The notes under the pieces are model-generated. The model worked only from the letters and a program-made list of their open reading frames with translations. It made no database searches and had not been told where the DNA came from. A stretch of DNA of 64,000 nt from Bacillus sp. T3 (lineage in GTDB: Bacteria > Bacillota > Bacilli > Bacillales > Cytobacillaceae), in contig NZ_CP137761.1 of the NCBI RefSeq assembly GCF_033449965.1, positions 558,001 through 622,000 on the forward strand, given 5' to 3'. Below are positions 17,579 to 26,353 of the stretch, piece by piece (position 1 is the first letter of the stretch; each line of letters opens with the position of its first letter). A program made the position numbers and the translations under genes.

Positions 17579-18871
17579 TCGTGCTTGCCTGTATTTTTAT
17601 TGGAGCACGCCTTGGCGGCGTGGGTCTAGGAGTAATGGGCGGCGTCGGTCTAGCGATTCTCGTGTTTGGGTTCGGACTACAACCGACTTCAGCACCGATT
17701 GATGTTATGTTAATGATTCTTGCCGTTGTTACGGCAGCAGGAGCGCTTCAAGCGGCTGGAGGCATGGAATACCTTGTTTTTCTTGCTGAAAAGGCTCTTC
17801 GAAAAAATCCTAAATGGATTACATTTATTGCCCCATTGGTAACTTATATTTTTACTTTCTGTGCAGGTACAGGTCACGTTGCATATTCCGTTCTACCTGT
17901 TATTGCAGAGGTTGCACGTGAATCAGGAGTACGTCCTGAACGCCCAATGTCAATCGCTGTAATAGCATCACAGCAGGCGATTACCGCTTCGCCAATTTCG
18001 GCTGCAACGGTTGCATTATTAGCTTTATTGACTGATTTTAATGTGAACTTACTTCAAATTATGTTGATCTGTGTTCCATCAACTTTAATTGCTTGTATGA
18101 TCGCTGCTTTTGTAATGAGCAAAAAAGGTAAAGAGTTAAACATGGACCCTGAATATTTAAAACGCCTTGAAGCAGGACTTGCTCCAATTAAAAAGGACAA
18201 AAAAGAATTTACACCTAATCCTGGCGCAAAGCTATCTGTTATTTTCTTCTTGATTGCTGCAGTACTAGTTGTTTTACTTGGTTCGTTTGAAGAATTACGT
18301 CCAGGCTGGGAAATCGAAGGCGTATTTACTCGAATGACAATGCCAGGTGCGATTGAAATCGTCATGCTTACGATTTCCGCCCTAATGATTATTTTCTGTA
18401 AACCAAATGTAGATGAAATTGTTTCTGGAAGTGTGTTTAAAGCAGGTGCAACAGCTGTTGTTGCGATCTTCGGTATCGCTTGGATGGGTGATACATTCTT
18501 CCAAGGAAATATGGCCCTGATTTCTGGCTCGATTTCAGATTTAGTTACAGCAGCACCATGGTTGTTTGCACTAGCATTATTTGCTCTATCGATCTTGCTT
18601 TACAGCCAAGCTGCAACAGTTCGTACACTAATGCCACTTGGAATTACACTTGGAATTAACCCGGCATTATTAATTGCCATGTTCCCAGCTGTTAATGGAT
18701 ATTTCTTTATCCCGAACTATCCAACTGTCGTTGCGGCCATTAACTTTGACCGTACCCGGAACAACAGGAATCGGGAAATACATTCTTAACCACAGCTTCA
18801 TGCTGCCAGGACTAATCGCGACCCTAGGCGCTGTAGGAATCGGCATCCTCCTAAGCATGGTCGTACTTTAA
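17557..18871 (+). pseudogene. dcuB: Anaerobic C4-dicarboxylate transporter DcuA/DcuB family, frame broken near the C-terminus
   Basis: The main frame (17557-18789) has the Dcu hallmarks: ~10-12 helices, FCAGTGHVAYSVLPV, ITASPISAATVALL and FFIPNYPTVVAAINFDR. Removing one C from ACCCGG at 18755-18757 lets it continue TGTTGIGKYILNHSFMLPG to TAA 18871, giving ~437 residues, the normal family length. Dcu carriers exchange aspartate or fumarate for succinate across the membrane during fumarate respiration. The next genes (aspA, frdCAB) fit exactly. Its stop codon is part of the first TTAAAGC unit of the REP array. dcuA cannot be excluded as the nearer relative. Confidence 0.85.
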
Positions 18872-19016
18872 AGCGTTGGGGGACAGTCCCCCAGTGAAGT
18901 ACAGCATTAAAGCAGCGGGGGACTGACCCCCGCTAATGTACAGCGTTAAAGCAGTGGGGGACTGACCCCCGCTAATGCACAGTGTTAAAGCAATCGGGGG
19001 TGTGTCCCCCACATTA
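18868..19016. repeat. Four-unit REP-like array, 39-bp period
   Basis: TTAAAGC starts at 18868, 18907, 18946 and 18985, exactly 39 bases apart. Each unit carries a GGGGG...CCCCC hairpin (GGGGGACAGTCCCCC once, GGGGGACTGACCCCC twice, GGGGGTGTGTCCCCC once). The array fills the gap between dcuB and aspA and overlaps the dcuB stop. Confidence 0.9.
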
Positions 19017-19037
19017 GGATATTAGGAGATGATTGAG

Positions 19038-20489
19038 ATGGAAGAATTATTCCGGATCGAAAAGGATTTTCTAGGTGAAAAAGAGGTACCAGCCCAAGCT
19101 TATTATGGTGTACAGACGATGCGTGCAATTGAAAACTTTCCAATCACTGGATATAAAATTGATGAAGCATTAATTATTGCAATGGCAATTGTTAAGAAAG
19201 CAGCCGCATTAGCAAACGCTGAAATCGGTCAACTTGACCAAAAGGTAGCAGATGCAATCGCTCAAGCAGCCCAAGAAGTAATCGATGGTAACCTTCATGA
19301 TCAATTCATCGTTGATCCAATCCAAGGCGGTGCCGGGACTTCGATTAATATGAATACAAATGAAGTCATTGCCAACCGCGCGCTTGAAATAATTGGTGAA
19401 ACAAAAGGGAATTACAAAGTCATCAGTCCGAACTCGCATGTAAACATGGCGCAGTCCACAAATGATGCATTTCCAACTGCGATTCATCTTTCAACCTTAT
19501 CTACTTTGGATATCCTTCTTGAAACGATGGGGGATTTGCACGAAGAATTCATGAATAAAGCTCGTGAATTCGATGGAGTTATTAAAATGGGACGGACTCA
19601 TCTCCAGGATGCTGTGCCGATTCGTCTTGGTCAGGAATTCGCAGCCTATGCTCGAGTGTTAAAAAGAGATATCGACCGCATTGAAGCAACACGTAAACAT
19701 TTGTACGAAGTGAATATGGGCGCAACAGCAGTAGGAACAGGATTAAATGCAGACCCTACCTACATTGAAAAAGCAGTTCGTAACCTAGCTGAATTTAGTG
19801 GCTACCCATTAACTGGCTCAGAAAATCTTGTTGATGGTACGCAAAATACAGATTGCTATATTGAAGTTTCTTCAGCTTTAAAGGTTTGTATGTTAAACAT
19901 GTCAAAAGTGGCAAACGACCTTCGAATGATGGCTTCTGGTCCACGTTGTGGATTGGGCGAAATCAACCTGCCTGCACGTCAACCAGGATCATCCATCATG
20001 CCAGGTAAAGTAAATCCAGTTATGGCTGAAGTTCTGAATCAAAGTGCATTCCAGGTTGTTGGGAATGACTTAACGATCAGCATGGCATCAGAAGCAGGAC
20101 AATTTGAGCTAAATGTTATGGAACCTGTTATTGTCTTCAATCTATTGCAATCTATTAAGATCATGACGAATGTCTTTAATGTATTCCGTACTCACTGCTT
20201 AAGCGGAATCACTGCAAATGCAGAAAGAATGGCTGCATATGTTCATAACAGTGTCGGCGTTATTACAGCGATTAACCCACACGTTGGTTATGAAACAGCT
20301 GCTTCGATTGCTCGTGAAGCAATTGTTGGGTCAAGACCAGTTCGTGAAATCGTGCTTGAACGCGGTGTGTTAACAAATGATGAGCTTGATACAATCCTAA
20401 ATCCATTTGAAATGACGCACCCAGGTATCTCTGGAAAAATGTTAATTGAAAAGAAGAAAGCAGTTAAACGTGAGCTTGTAATGGCGTAA
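19038..20489 (+). CDS. aspA: Aspartate ammonia-lyase (aspartase)
   Basis: ~483 residues of the fumarase/aspartase superfamily. Signature GSSIMPGKVNP is present, as are SPNSHVNMAQSTNDAFPTA and GRTHLQDAVPI. Known reaction: L-aspartate to fumarate plus ammonia, in the cytosol. ATG 19038 is chosen because TTAGGAG ends ten bases upstream; ATG 19029 is too close. Placed between dcuB and frdCAB, it would supply fumarate as the electron acceptor. Class II fumarase is less likely because MEELFRIEKDFLGEKEVP at the N-terminus and the overall sequence resemble Bacillus AspA. Confidence 0.93.
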   Translation: MEELFRIEKDFLGEKEVPAQAYYGVQTMRAIENFPITGYKIDEALIIAMAIVKKAAALANAEIGQLDQKVADAIAQAAQEVIDGNLHDQFIVDPIQGGAGTSINMNTNEVIANRALEIIGETKGNYKVISPNSHVNMAQSTNDAFPTAIHLSTLSTLDILLETMGDLHEEFMNKAREFDGVIKMGRTHLQDAVPIRLGQEFAAYARVLKRDIDRIEATRKHLYEVNMGATAVGTGLNADPTYIEKAVRNLAEFSGYPLTGSENLVDGTQNTDCYIEVSSALKVCMLNMSKVANDLRMMASGPRCGLGEINLPARQPGSSIMPGKVNPVMAEVLNQSAFQVVGNDLTISMASEAGQFELNVMEPVIVFNLLQSIKIMTNVFNVFRTHCLSGITANAERMAAYVHNSVGVITAINPHVGYETAASIAREAIVGSRPVREIVLERGVLTNDELDTILNPFEMTHPGISGKMLIEKKKAVKRELVMA

Positions 20490-20563
20490 CGTATTGGATC
20501 TAGTAGACTGCTAGATTTTATAAAAGAAATAAAGCTCGTAGATAAAAAGGAGGCAGCAAGGTT

Positions 20564-21178
20564 ATGGAGCGAGGAAAAAACCAGCATTTATACCGAAAGC
20601 TACACTCCCTGTCAGGAATCATCCCAGTTGGGGTGTTCCTGATGGTTCATTTATTTGTGAACTACACGGTAACGTGGGGGATGGACGCATACAACACCGC
20701 CGCAGGAGTAATGGGGAATCTACCATTTAAAGTTTTCCTAGAGGCGTTCATTATTTTTATTCCGCTATATTTTCACGCAATTTATGGAATCTATATCGCA
20801 TTTCAAGCAAAACACAATGTCGGTCGCTATAACTATTTTAGAAACTGGAAATTTTACCTACAACGAATAACTGGAATTATTACTCTTATATTTGTGACGT
20901 GGCATATTTGGGAAACGAAGGTTCAGGTTGAGTTTTTTGGAGCAGAAGCGAACTTTGATTTGATGGCCGGTATCGTTGACAATCCACTGTCATTGGCCCT
21001 ATACATCATCGGAATTGTCGGATCAATCTTCCATTTTGCTAATGGAGTTTGGACATTCTTGATTACGTGGGGAATTACCGTGACTCCGAAATCACAAAAG
21101 CTATTCCAATACATTACGCTTGGTCTATTTGTCGTGTTATCGATTATCGGGATCCGTGCGATTTTAGCATTTGCTTAA
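20564..21178 (+). CDS. sdhC: Succinate dehydrogenase/fumarate reductase cytochrome b558 subunit
   Basis: 204 residues, five hydrophobic helices and several in-helix His (RKLHSL, LMVHLFVNY, YFHAIYG, VTWHIWE, IFHFANG) suitable for binding two haems b, as in B. subtilis SdhC. It anchors the catalytic subunits and exchanges electrons with menaquinone. It starts behind AAAGGAGGCAGCAAGG, with sdhA 58 bases downstream. Because it follows dcuB-aspA, the complex may run mainly as a menaquinol:fumarate reductase; sequence alone does not fix direction. Confidence 0.92.
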   Translation: MERGKNQHLYRKLHSLSGIIPVGVFLMVHLFVNYTVTWGMDAYNTAAGVMGNLPFKVFLEAFIIFIPLYFHAIYGIYIAFQAKHNVGRYNYFRNWKFYLQRITGIITLIFVTWHIWETKVQVEFFGAEANFDLMAGIVDNPLSLALYIIGIVGSIFHFANGVWTFLITWGITVTPKSQKLFQYITLGLFVVLSIIGIRAILAFA

Positions 21179-21236
21179 AACGAAAGTCCACACAGCAAGT
21201 AGGGTTTGTCGAAAATAGGATAGGAGGAAAAGGCAG

Positions 21237-23000
21237 ATGAGCAAAGGCAAAATTGTCATAGTCGGCGGCGGATTAGCAGGTTTAATGGCTGCTATTAAAA
21301 TCGCCGAAGCTGGAACAAAAGTAGATTTATTCTCAATTGTCCCAGTGAAACGTTCCCACTCCGTTTGTGCACAGGGTGGAATCAATGGTGCGGTTAATAC
21401 AAAAGGGGAAAACGACTCTCCATGGGAGCATTTTGATGATTCCGTTTATGGTGGAGATTTCCTAGCAAACCAACCCCCTGTTAAAGCAATGTGCGAGGCT
21501 GCTCCTAAAATCATTCATATGTTTGACCGCATGGGCGTTATGTTCAACCGTACCCCTGAAGGATTACTAGATTTTCGCCGTTTTGGCGGAACGCAGCACC
21601 ACCGCACAGCATTTGCTGGTGCGACAACTGGACAACAGCTGTTATATGCGCTAGACGAACAGGTTCGTCGATTTGAAGTAGAGGGACTCGTAACGAAATA
21701 TGAGAGCTGGGAGTTTGTATCCGCAGTTCTTGATCATGATGGTGTATGCCGCGGGATTACCGCCCAAAACTTACGGACGATGGAGATGCAAGCTTTCCCA
21801 GCTGATGCCGTTATCATTGCAACTGGTGGTCCAGGGCTTATTTTTGGAAAATCAACCAATTCAACGATTAATACAGGCTATGCCGCAGCAAGATTGTATG
21901 AGCAGGGTGCTTACTATGCGAATGGTGAATTCATTCAAATCCATCCAACTGCGATTCCTGGTGACGATAAAAACCGCTTAATGAGTGAGTCAGCACGTGG
22001 AGAGGGCGGTCGTGTTTGGACTTATAAGGACGGTAAGCCATGGTACTTCCTTGAGGAAAAATATCCAGCTTACGGAAACTTAGTGCCACGCGATATTGCG
22101 ACTCGTGAAATCTTTGATGTTTGTGTAAATCAAAAGCTTGGAATCGATGGAGAGAACAAAGTCTATCTTGACCTTTCCCATATTGATGCGAAGCAGTTGG
22201 ATATCAAGCTTGGCGGGATTATGGAAATCTATGAAAAATTCATGGGCGATGACCCTCGCAAAGTACCGATGAAAATTTTCCCTGGAGTTCACTATTCGAT
22301 GGGTGGCCTTTGGGTTGATTTTAACCAAAAAACTAGCATTCCAGGTCTGTTTGCTGCTGGTGAATGTGATTACTCTCAACATGGTGCCAACCGCCTTGGC
22401 GCTAACTCGCTCTTATCAGCTGTATTCGGTGGGATGGTTGCAGGTCCGTCCGCGCTTGAGTATATCAATGGAATCAGTAAGTCATCAGATGGAGTACCAT
22501 CATCGATATTTGAACGCCAGCTAACTGAAGATGGGCAACGTTATCATTCGATTTTATCGATGAAAGGGAATGAAAATGCGTATTTGCTTCATAAGGAGCT
22601 TGGCGAGCTGATGACCGATAATGTAACGGTTGTGCGCGAGAACAAGAAGCTTGCGATGACGTACGATAAGCTTCAGGATTTCGTTGAACGCTACAAGCGC
22701 ATTAATATTGAGGATACAGCTAAATGGAGCAATTCAAGTACATCGTTTGTGCGTCAGCTTGAAGGAATGATTAATTTGGCACAGGTGATAACACTTGGGG
22801 CACTTAATCGTAATGAAAGCCGCGGAGCGCACTATAAGCCTGAATTCCCGGATCGTAATGATGAAGAATGGTTGAAAACAACGATGGCCCAATTTAATCC
22901 AGCAACAAAACAGCCTGTGCTATCATACCAGGATGTTGATGTTTCACTAATTAAGCCGCGGAAACGGGATTACACGAAAGCTAAGAAAGGAGCGAAGTGA
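21237..23000 (+). CDS. sdhA: Succinate dehydrogenase/fumarate reductase flavoprotein subunit, type B
   Basis: 587 residues, closely similar to B. subtilis SdhA. Rossmann motif VIVGGGLAGLMAA, FAD-linking KRSHSVCAQGGINGAV, substrate region HPTAIPGDDK and ESARGEGGR, and active-site VHYSMGG are all present. It catalyses succinate/fumarate interconversion on the cytoplasmic side. GGAGG precedes ATG 21237, and the stop overlaps the sdhB leader. This is a second, distinct lineage from the type E flavoprotein at 503-2212. Confidence 0.95.
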   Translation: MSKGKIVIVGGGLAGLMAAIKIAEAGTKVDLFSIVPVKRSHSVCAQGGINGAVNTKGENDSPWEHFDDSVYGGDFLANQPPVKAMCEAAPKIIHMFDRMGVMFNRTPEGLLDFRRFGGTQHHRTAFAGATTGQQLLYALDEQVRRFEVEGLVTKYESWEFVSAVLDHDGVCRGITAQNLRTMEMQAFPADAVIIATGGPGLIFGKSTNSTINTGYAAARLYEQGAYYANGEFIQIHPTAIPGDDKNRLMSESARGEGGRVWTYKDGKPWYFLEEKYPAYGNLVPRDIATREIFDVCVNQKLGIDGENKVYLDLSHIDAKQLDIKLGGIMEIYEKFMGDDPRKVPMKIFPGVHYSMGGLWVDFNQKTSIPGLFAAGECDYSQHGANRLGANSLLSAVFGGMVAGPSALEYINGISKSSDGVPSSIFERQLTEDGQRYHSILSMKGNENAYLLHKELGELMTDNVTVVRENKKLAMTYDKLQDFVERYKRINIEDTAKWSNSSTSFVRQLEGMINLAQVITLGALNRNESRGAHYKPEFPDRNDEEWLKTTMAQFNPATKQPVLSYQDVDVSLIKPRKRDYTKAKKGAK

Positions 23001-23005
23001 TCATC

Positions 23006-23759
23006 ATGACGAACAATAGTAAAAAAATTAACCTGATCATCAAACGGCAAAAGGATCAGCATTCAAAGCCGTATACAGAAGAGTTTTCAATTCCTTATCG
23101 TTCAAACATGAACATCATTTCGGCTCTAATGGAAATTCAGCGAAATCCTGTCAATGCAAAAGGGGAACCATCAACTCCAGTTATTTGGGAGTCTGTCTGC
23201 CTTGAAGAGGTGTGTGGTGCTTGTTCAATGGTGATAAATGGTAAGCCGCGCCAGGCTTGTTCTTCGTTAATTGATCAGCTTGAGCAGCCGATTCGAATCG
23301 AGCCGTTGAGCACATTTCCGGTAGTTCCGGGATTTGGCAGTCGATCGTCAGCGTATGTTTGATGCGTTGAAGAAAGTAAAAGCCTGGATTCCGATTGATG
23401 GCACACATGACTTGGGATCGGGACCAAGAATGCCAGAAAACACGAGACAATGGGCGTACGAGCTGTCTAAGTGTATGACATGTGGCTGCTGCCTAGAAGC
23501 CTGTCCGAATGTGAATGATCATTCGCCGTTCATGGGTCCAGCACCATTGTCACAAGTTCGACTGTTCAATACGCATCCAACTGGTGCAATGCACAAGGAA
23601 GAACGATTGGCAGCGGTAATGGGTGAAGGTGGTATTACAACTTGCGGTAATTCACAAAACTGCGTCGAGGTTTGCCCAAAAGGGATCGAACTGACAACTT
23701 CACTCGCAGCGTTAAACCGCCAAGTCACCCTTCAATCTTTCAAAAACTTCTTCGGTTAA
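23006..23759 (+). pseudogene. sdhB: Succinate dehydrogenase/fumarate reductase iron-sulfur subunit, single-base frame break
   Basis: Part 1 (to 23362) has the [2Fe-2S] motif CLEEVCGACSMVINGKPRQAC. Part 2 (to 23759) has CMTCGCCLEACP for [4Fe-4S] and CGNSQNCVEVCPKG, the classic three-Cys [3Fe-4S] site. Removing one C from TTCCGGG at 23327-23328 joins them as FPVV-RDLAVDRQRMFDALK, giving ~250 residues, the normal length. All ligands are intact, so the break is probably an assembly error. A REP palindrome starts one base after the stop. Confidence 0.9.
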
Positions 23760-23760
23760 G

Positions 23761-23810
23761 TAACACAGTAAAGCGGTGGGGGACAGTCCCCCACCGCTTT
23801 ACTGTGTTAA
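23761..23810. repeat. REP-like palindrome, near-perfect 24-bp arms
   Basis: TAACACAGTAAAGC, then GGTGGGGGAC, a central A, and the exact reverse complement to TGTGTTA. It sits between the convergent sdhB and cdaR genes, 1 and 5 bases from their stop codons, and could act as a bidirectional terminator-like hairpin. Confidence 0.95.
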
Positions 23811-23815
23811 AGTGG

Positions 23816-24853
23816 TTATTCACCTGCTTTTAATTTGTAATGGACATATCCGGTGTAGAGCTGAAATAAATCAGTGAATTTTTTAGGATTTTTATTTGTC
23901 AAATGTTCAATTTTTTGAAGGCGGTACGCCAAGCTGTTCCGATGAATATGGAGTTTTTTCGAAATGGCGTTCATGTCTCCATTATTTTCAATAAAACTAA
24001 TGAGTGTTTCGATTAACTCTATTCCTTTAGGATTGGTTTCGAGTTCCTGAAAGCAATGACTCAATTCATTAAAAACTCCATCCACATTCGTTAGGGTGAG
24101 ACAATCAATAAATTTTAAATCATCGTAATAACAAGGATTAACTGATAAGCTAAGTTTCTCTGCTATCTCTAAGGCTCTTTTTGCTTCCTGGGTCGACTTG
24201 GCAATATGGGTACTATTTGTTCCGATACCTATCATACAATTATTGGCTGATAATCGTTTTAAAATATCACTGTTTCCAAGGACAATATACAAAAGTGTAT
24301 TTTGACTAAGTCGGAATGTGAATTCCTGATCCGATAAATATGGTTCCTTTATAGAAGTGCCTTTAACAATAATCGCTTTTCTCTCCAAATGTAAGTCGAT
24401 TCCAACTGCTGCAGCACTATTTTTAAAAGCTTCATCATATTGATCATTTCGAAAAACCCATTGATATAAAAACTCTTCTTTTATTTGTTCTTTTATTCGG
24501 CGTTCTTTAAATAGGAACTCTTGATTGATTAATAATTCAGCTGTTATTTGAACAAGCTCAGCAAACGGTGCAACCGTATTAGGATCACCGCTAATACCAA
24601 TTACACCAATGACTTTGTTTTTAAACTTAATCGGGATATTTACTCCAGGTTTTGCCCCGCCTTCTGTATTAAAGACGCTAACGATTGTTCCTAGTTCAAT
24701 CGCCGTGATCGCCCCTTCATGATAGGTGCCTACTCTTTCAGTATCTCCACTCCCAATAATAAGTCCAATTTCGTCCATAATATTTACATTGTATGGAATA
24801 ACTTGCATTACTTTATTCGAAATCTCTTGAGCTAGTAATTTATTCATTTTCAC
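23816..24853 (-). CDS. CdaR-family sugar diacid transcriptional regulator
   Basis: 345 residues. The N-terminal ~130 form the diacid recognition domain (starting LAQEISNKVMQVIPYNVNIMDE and including IGVIGISGDP), and the C-terminus carries the PucR-type HTH (NNGDMNAISKKLHIHRNSLAYRLQKIE). CdaR activates glucarate, galactarate and glycerate genes when it binds the diacid. It is divergent from the glucarate operon across a 569-base control region. GTG 24853 has AAGGAGG at 8 bases and is used; ATG 24847 is an alternative. Confidence 0.9.
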   Translation of the reverse strand: MKMNKLLAQEISNKVMQVIPYNVNIMDEIGLIIGSGDTERVGTYHEGAITAIELGTIVSVFNTEGGAKPGVNIPIKFKNKVIGVIGISGDPNTVAPFAELVQITAELLINQEFLFKERRIKEQIKEEFLYQWVFRNDQYDEAFKNSAAAVGIDLHLERKAIIVKGTSIKEPYLSDQEFTFRLSQNTLLYIVLGNSDILKRLSANNCMIGIGTNSTHIAKSTQEAKRALEIAEKLSLSVNPCYYDDLKFIDCLTLTNVDGVFNELSHCFQELETNPKGIELIETLISFIENNGDMNAISKKLHIHRNSLAYRLQKIEHLTNKNPKKFTDLFQLYTGYVHYKLKAGE

Positions 24854-24943
24854 TAGGGATTCCTCCTTTAATGAAGTATTTTTGATATTTGGTTATTTGC
24901 CTAAAAAAATTCGGAAAATATTATGAGTTTGAATGATGATTTA

Positions 24944-24955
24944 TTTGTAAGACAA
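24944..24955. promoter_or_regulatory. TTGTnnnACAA operator-like site 1
   Basis: TTTGTAAGACAA. The same 12-mer recurs inverted at 25196-25207. The GTnnnAC core is typical of FadR/FCD-subfamily GntR regulators, and one is encoded at 31638-32339. Confidence 0.5.
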
Positions 24956-24968
24956 TTATACAATAAAA

Positions 24969-24984
24969 ATGTAAACGGTTACGA
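24969..24984. promoter_or_regulatory. cre-like catabolite control site
   Basis: ATGTAAACGGTTACGA matches the CcpA consensus TGWAARCGYTWNCW at all but one or two positions. It lies on the cdaR side of the control region. Confidence 0.45.
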
Positions 24985-25195
24985 GAAAATTAACAAATAG
25001 AATGATCGTTCATAGTTTAGAAAATTTACTGTAAAAATAATGTCACTTGACTTACTGTTGGAATTTAGTTGAAGCAGAAGCCCGAAAGCTTCCTTTGTTC
25101 AAATGACTAAGAAATGATATGAAAACTTTATCATGTTGAACGAAGATTTTTTTTGAAGAACCGTTTACGATAGTGTGGTAAGGAAGATTGTTAAT

Positions 25196-25207
25196 TTGTC
25201 TTACAAA
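25196..25207. promoter_or_regulatory. TTGTnnnACAA operator-like site 2
   Basis: TTGTCTTACAAA is the exact reverse complement of site 1, and a cre-like sequence follows at once. Paired operators ~250 bp apart could allow looping. Confidence 0.5.
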
Positions 25208-25211
25208 AAAA

Positions 25212-25229
25212 ATGTAAAACGTTTTCGTA
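25212..25229. promoter_or_regulatory. cre-like site near the operon promoter
   Basis: ATGTAAAACGTTTTCGTA contains AAAACGTTTT, a symmetric cre-like core, just downstream of operator site 2. Confidence 0.4.
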
Positions 25230-25332
25230 GTTTGTCAAAACTCTCACGGAAATTGTTCAAAAAGTAGATTATTATTAGATTATTATTGTGTAAATAGTGA
25301 AATCGAAATAATAATCTTTTATTGAATCTTGG

Positions 25333-25352
25333 TATGTGAATCTGTTCACATA
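25333..25352. promoter_or_regulatory. Perfect inverted repeat, candidate CdaR or FadR-type operator
   Basis: TATGTGAA-TCTG-TTCACATA has 8-bp perfect arms. It lies 70 bases upstream of the first operon gene, a position compatible with an operator at or near the promoter. Confidence 0.5.
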
Positions 25353-25422
25353 TAGTGTTTGCGTGGAGTTCCCTTTCCAAGATCATCTCTAAAGTTACCG
25401 GTAAATCAAGGAGGAGTCAGCA

Positions 25423-26319
25423 ATGTTTAAACCAAATGGGGTCATCCCAGCTTTAGTCACACCGTTAGATAAGAGTGGAAATTTGATGGAAGATGCATTA
25501 AGAAGAGTAATTGATTACACCATTTCAGGTGGAGTTCATGGGCTGTTTATTCTAGGAAGCAGCGGAGAGATTTACGGATTAACAAATGAACAAAAACGTC
25601 GTGTAGTTGAAATTACGGTAGAACATACTGCTGGTAGAGTTCCTGTGTATTGCGGAGCTAGTGAAATTACGACACGGGATTGTATCCAAACTGCGAAGAT
25701 GGTTGAAGAGGTTGGCGGTGTTTCCGCATTATCGGTTTTAACACCTTATTTCATGACTCCAACGCAAACAGAGTTAAAGGATCATTTTACCGCGATTGCA
25801 AAATCAACAAATCTTCCAATTATCCTTTATGGGAATGAAGGTCGGACACAGGTGAAAATAGATGTTAACACTTGTGCGGAATTAAGCAAGGTTGACAATA
25901 TCATCGGAATTAAAGACAGCAGTGGAGATTTGACAAAACTAGCAGAGTATCTTCGAGTAACTGATCGAGAGACTTTCTCCGTTCTTGCTGGAAGAGATAC
26001 ATTGATTTATGCAGGACTTTGTCATGGTGGTACTGGGGCGATTGCAAGTACGGCAAACATCGCACCAAAGCTATGTGCGGATATTTACAATACGTTTGTA
26101 GCGGGTGATTATAAAAAATCATTAGAATTGCAATTCAAATTGGCTCCACTACGACTTGCTGTTGATAAAGCGACTTTCCCAGTTGTGTTAAAAGAAGGCT
26201 TAAGAATGGTCGGGGTTGATGTTGGCTATGCATTTGCACCTGCAGCAGAAATGAGCCCGGATAGCAGAAAAATATTAGAAGATGTGCTGAAAGATCTAGA
26301 GTTGTTTCAATCAATCTAA
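25423..26319 (+). CDS. DapA-superfamily aldolase/dehydratase for the glucarate pathway
   Basis: 298 residues, TIM barrel of the dihydrodipicolinate synthase/N-acetylneuraminate lyase superfamily. Visible marks are GSSGEIYGLTNEQKRR, Tyr136 (ILYGNEG) and the Schiff-base Lys164 (IGIKDSSGD). In the operon it precedes transporter, tartronate semialdehyde reductase, glucarate dehydratase and glycerate kinase. Those partners need an aldolase that splits 5-keto-4-deoxyglucarate into pyruvate and tartronate semialdehyde. I therefore infer aldolase activity and not the decarboxylating KdgD reaction, for which no ketoglutarate semialdehyde dehydrogenase is present here. AGGAGG precedes ATG 25423. Confidence 0.85.
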   Translation: MFKPNGVIPALVTPLDKSGNLMEDALRRVIDYTISGGVHGLFILGSSGEIYGLTNEQKRRVVEITVEHTAGRVPVYCGASEITTRDCIQTAKMVEEVGGVSALSVLTPYFMTPTQTELKDHFTAIAKSTNLPIILYGNEGRTQVKIDVNTCAELSKVDNIIGIKDSSGDLTKLAEYLRVTDRETFSVLAGRDTLIYAGLCHGGTGAIASTANIAPKLCADIYNTFVAGDYKKSLELQFKLAPLRLAVDKATFPVVLKEGLRMVGVDVGYAFAPAAEMSPDSRKILEDVLKDLELFQSI

Positions 26320-26353
26320 ATCAAACTAACTCCCTTAGAAGGAAGTGTTAATC

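Larger units (their letters stand above)
24854..25422. promoter_or_regulatory. Divergent control region of cdaR and the glucarate operon
   Basis: 569 bases without a gene. They contain two TTGTnnnACAA-type sites, two cre-like sequences and a perfect 8-bp inverted repeat (listed separately), plus AT-rich promoter-like stretches. The number of sites suggests several regulators: CdaR, a FadR-type repressor and CcpA. Confidence 0.6.

Noticed and set aside
18868..19016. CRISPR array
   Set aside because: The repeats are continuous hairpin units with no unique spacers of ~30 bp.
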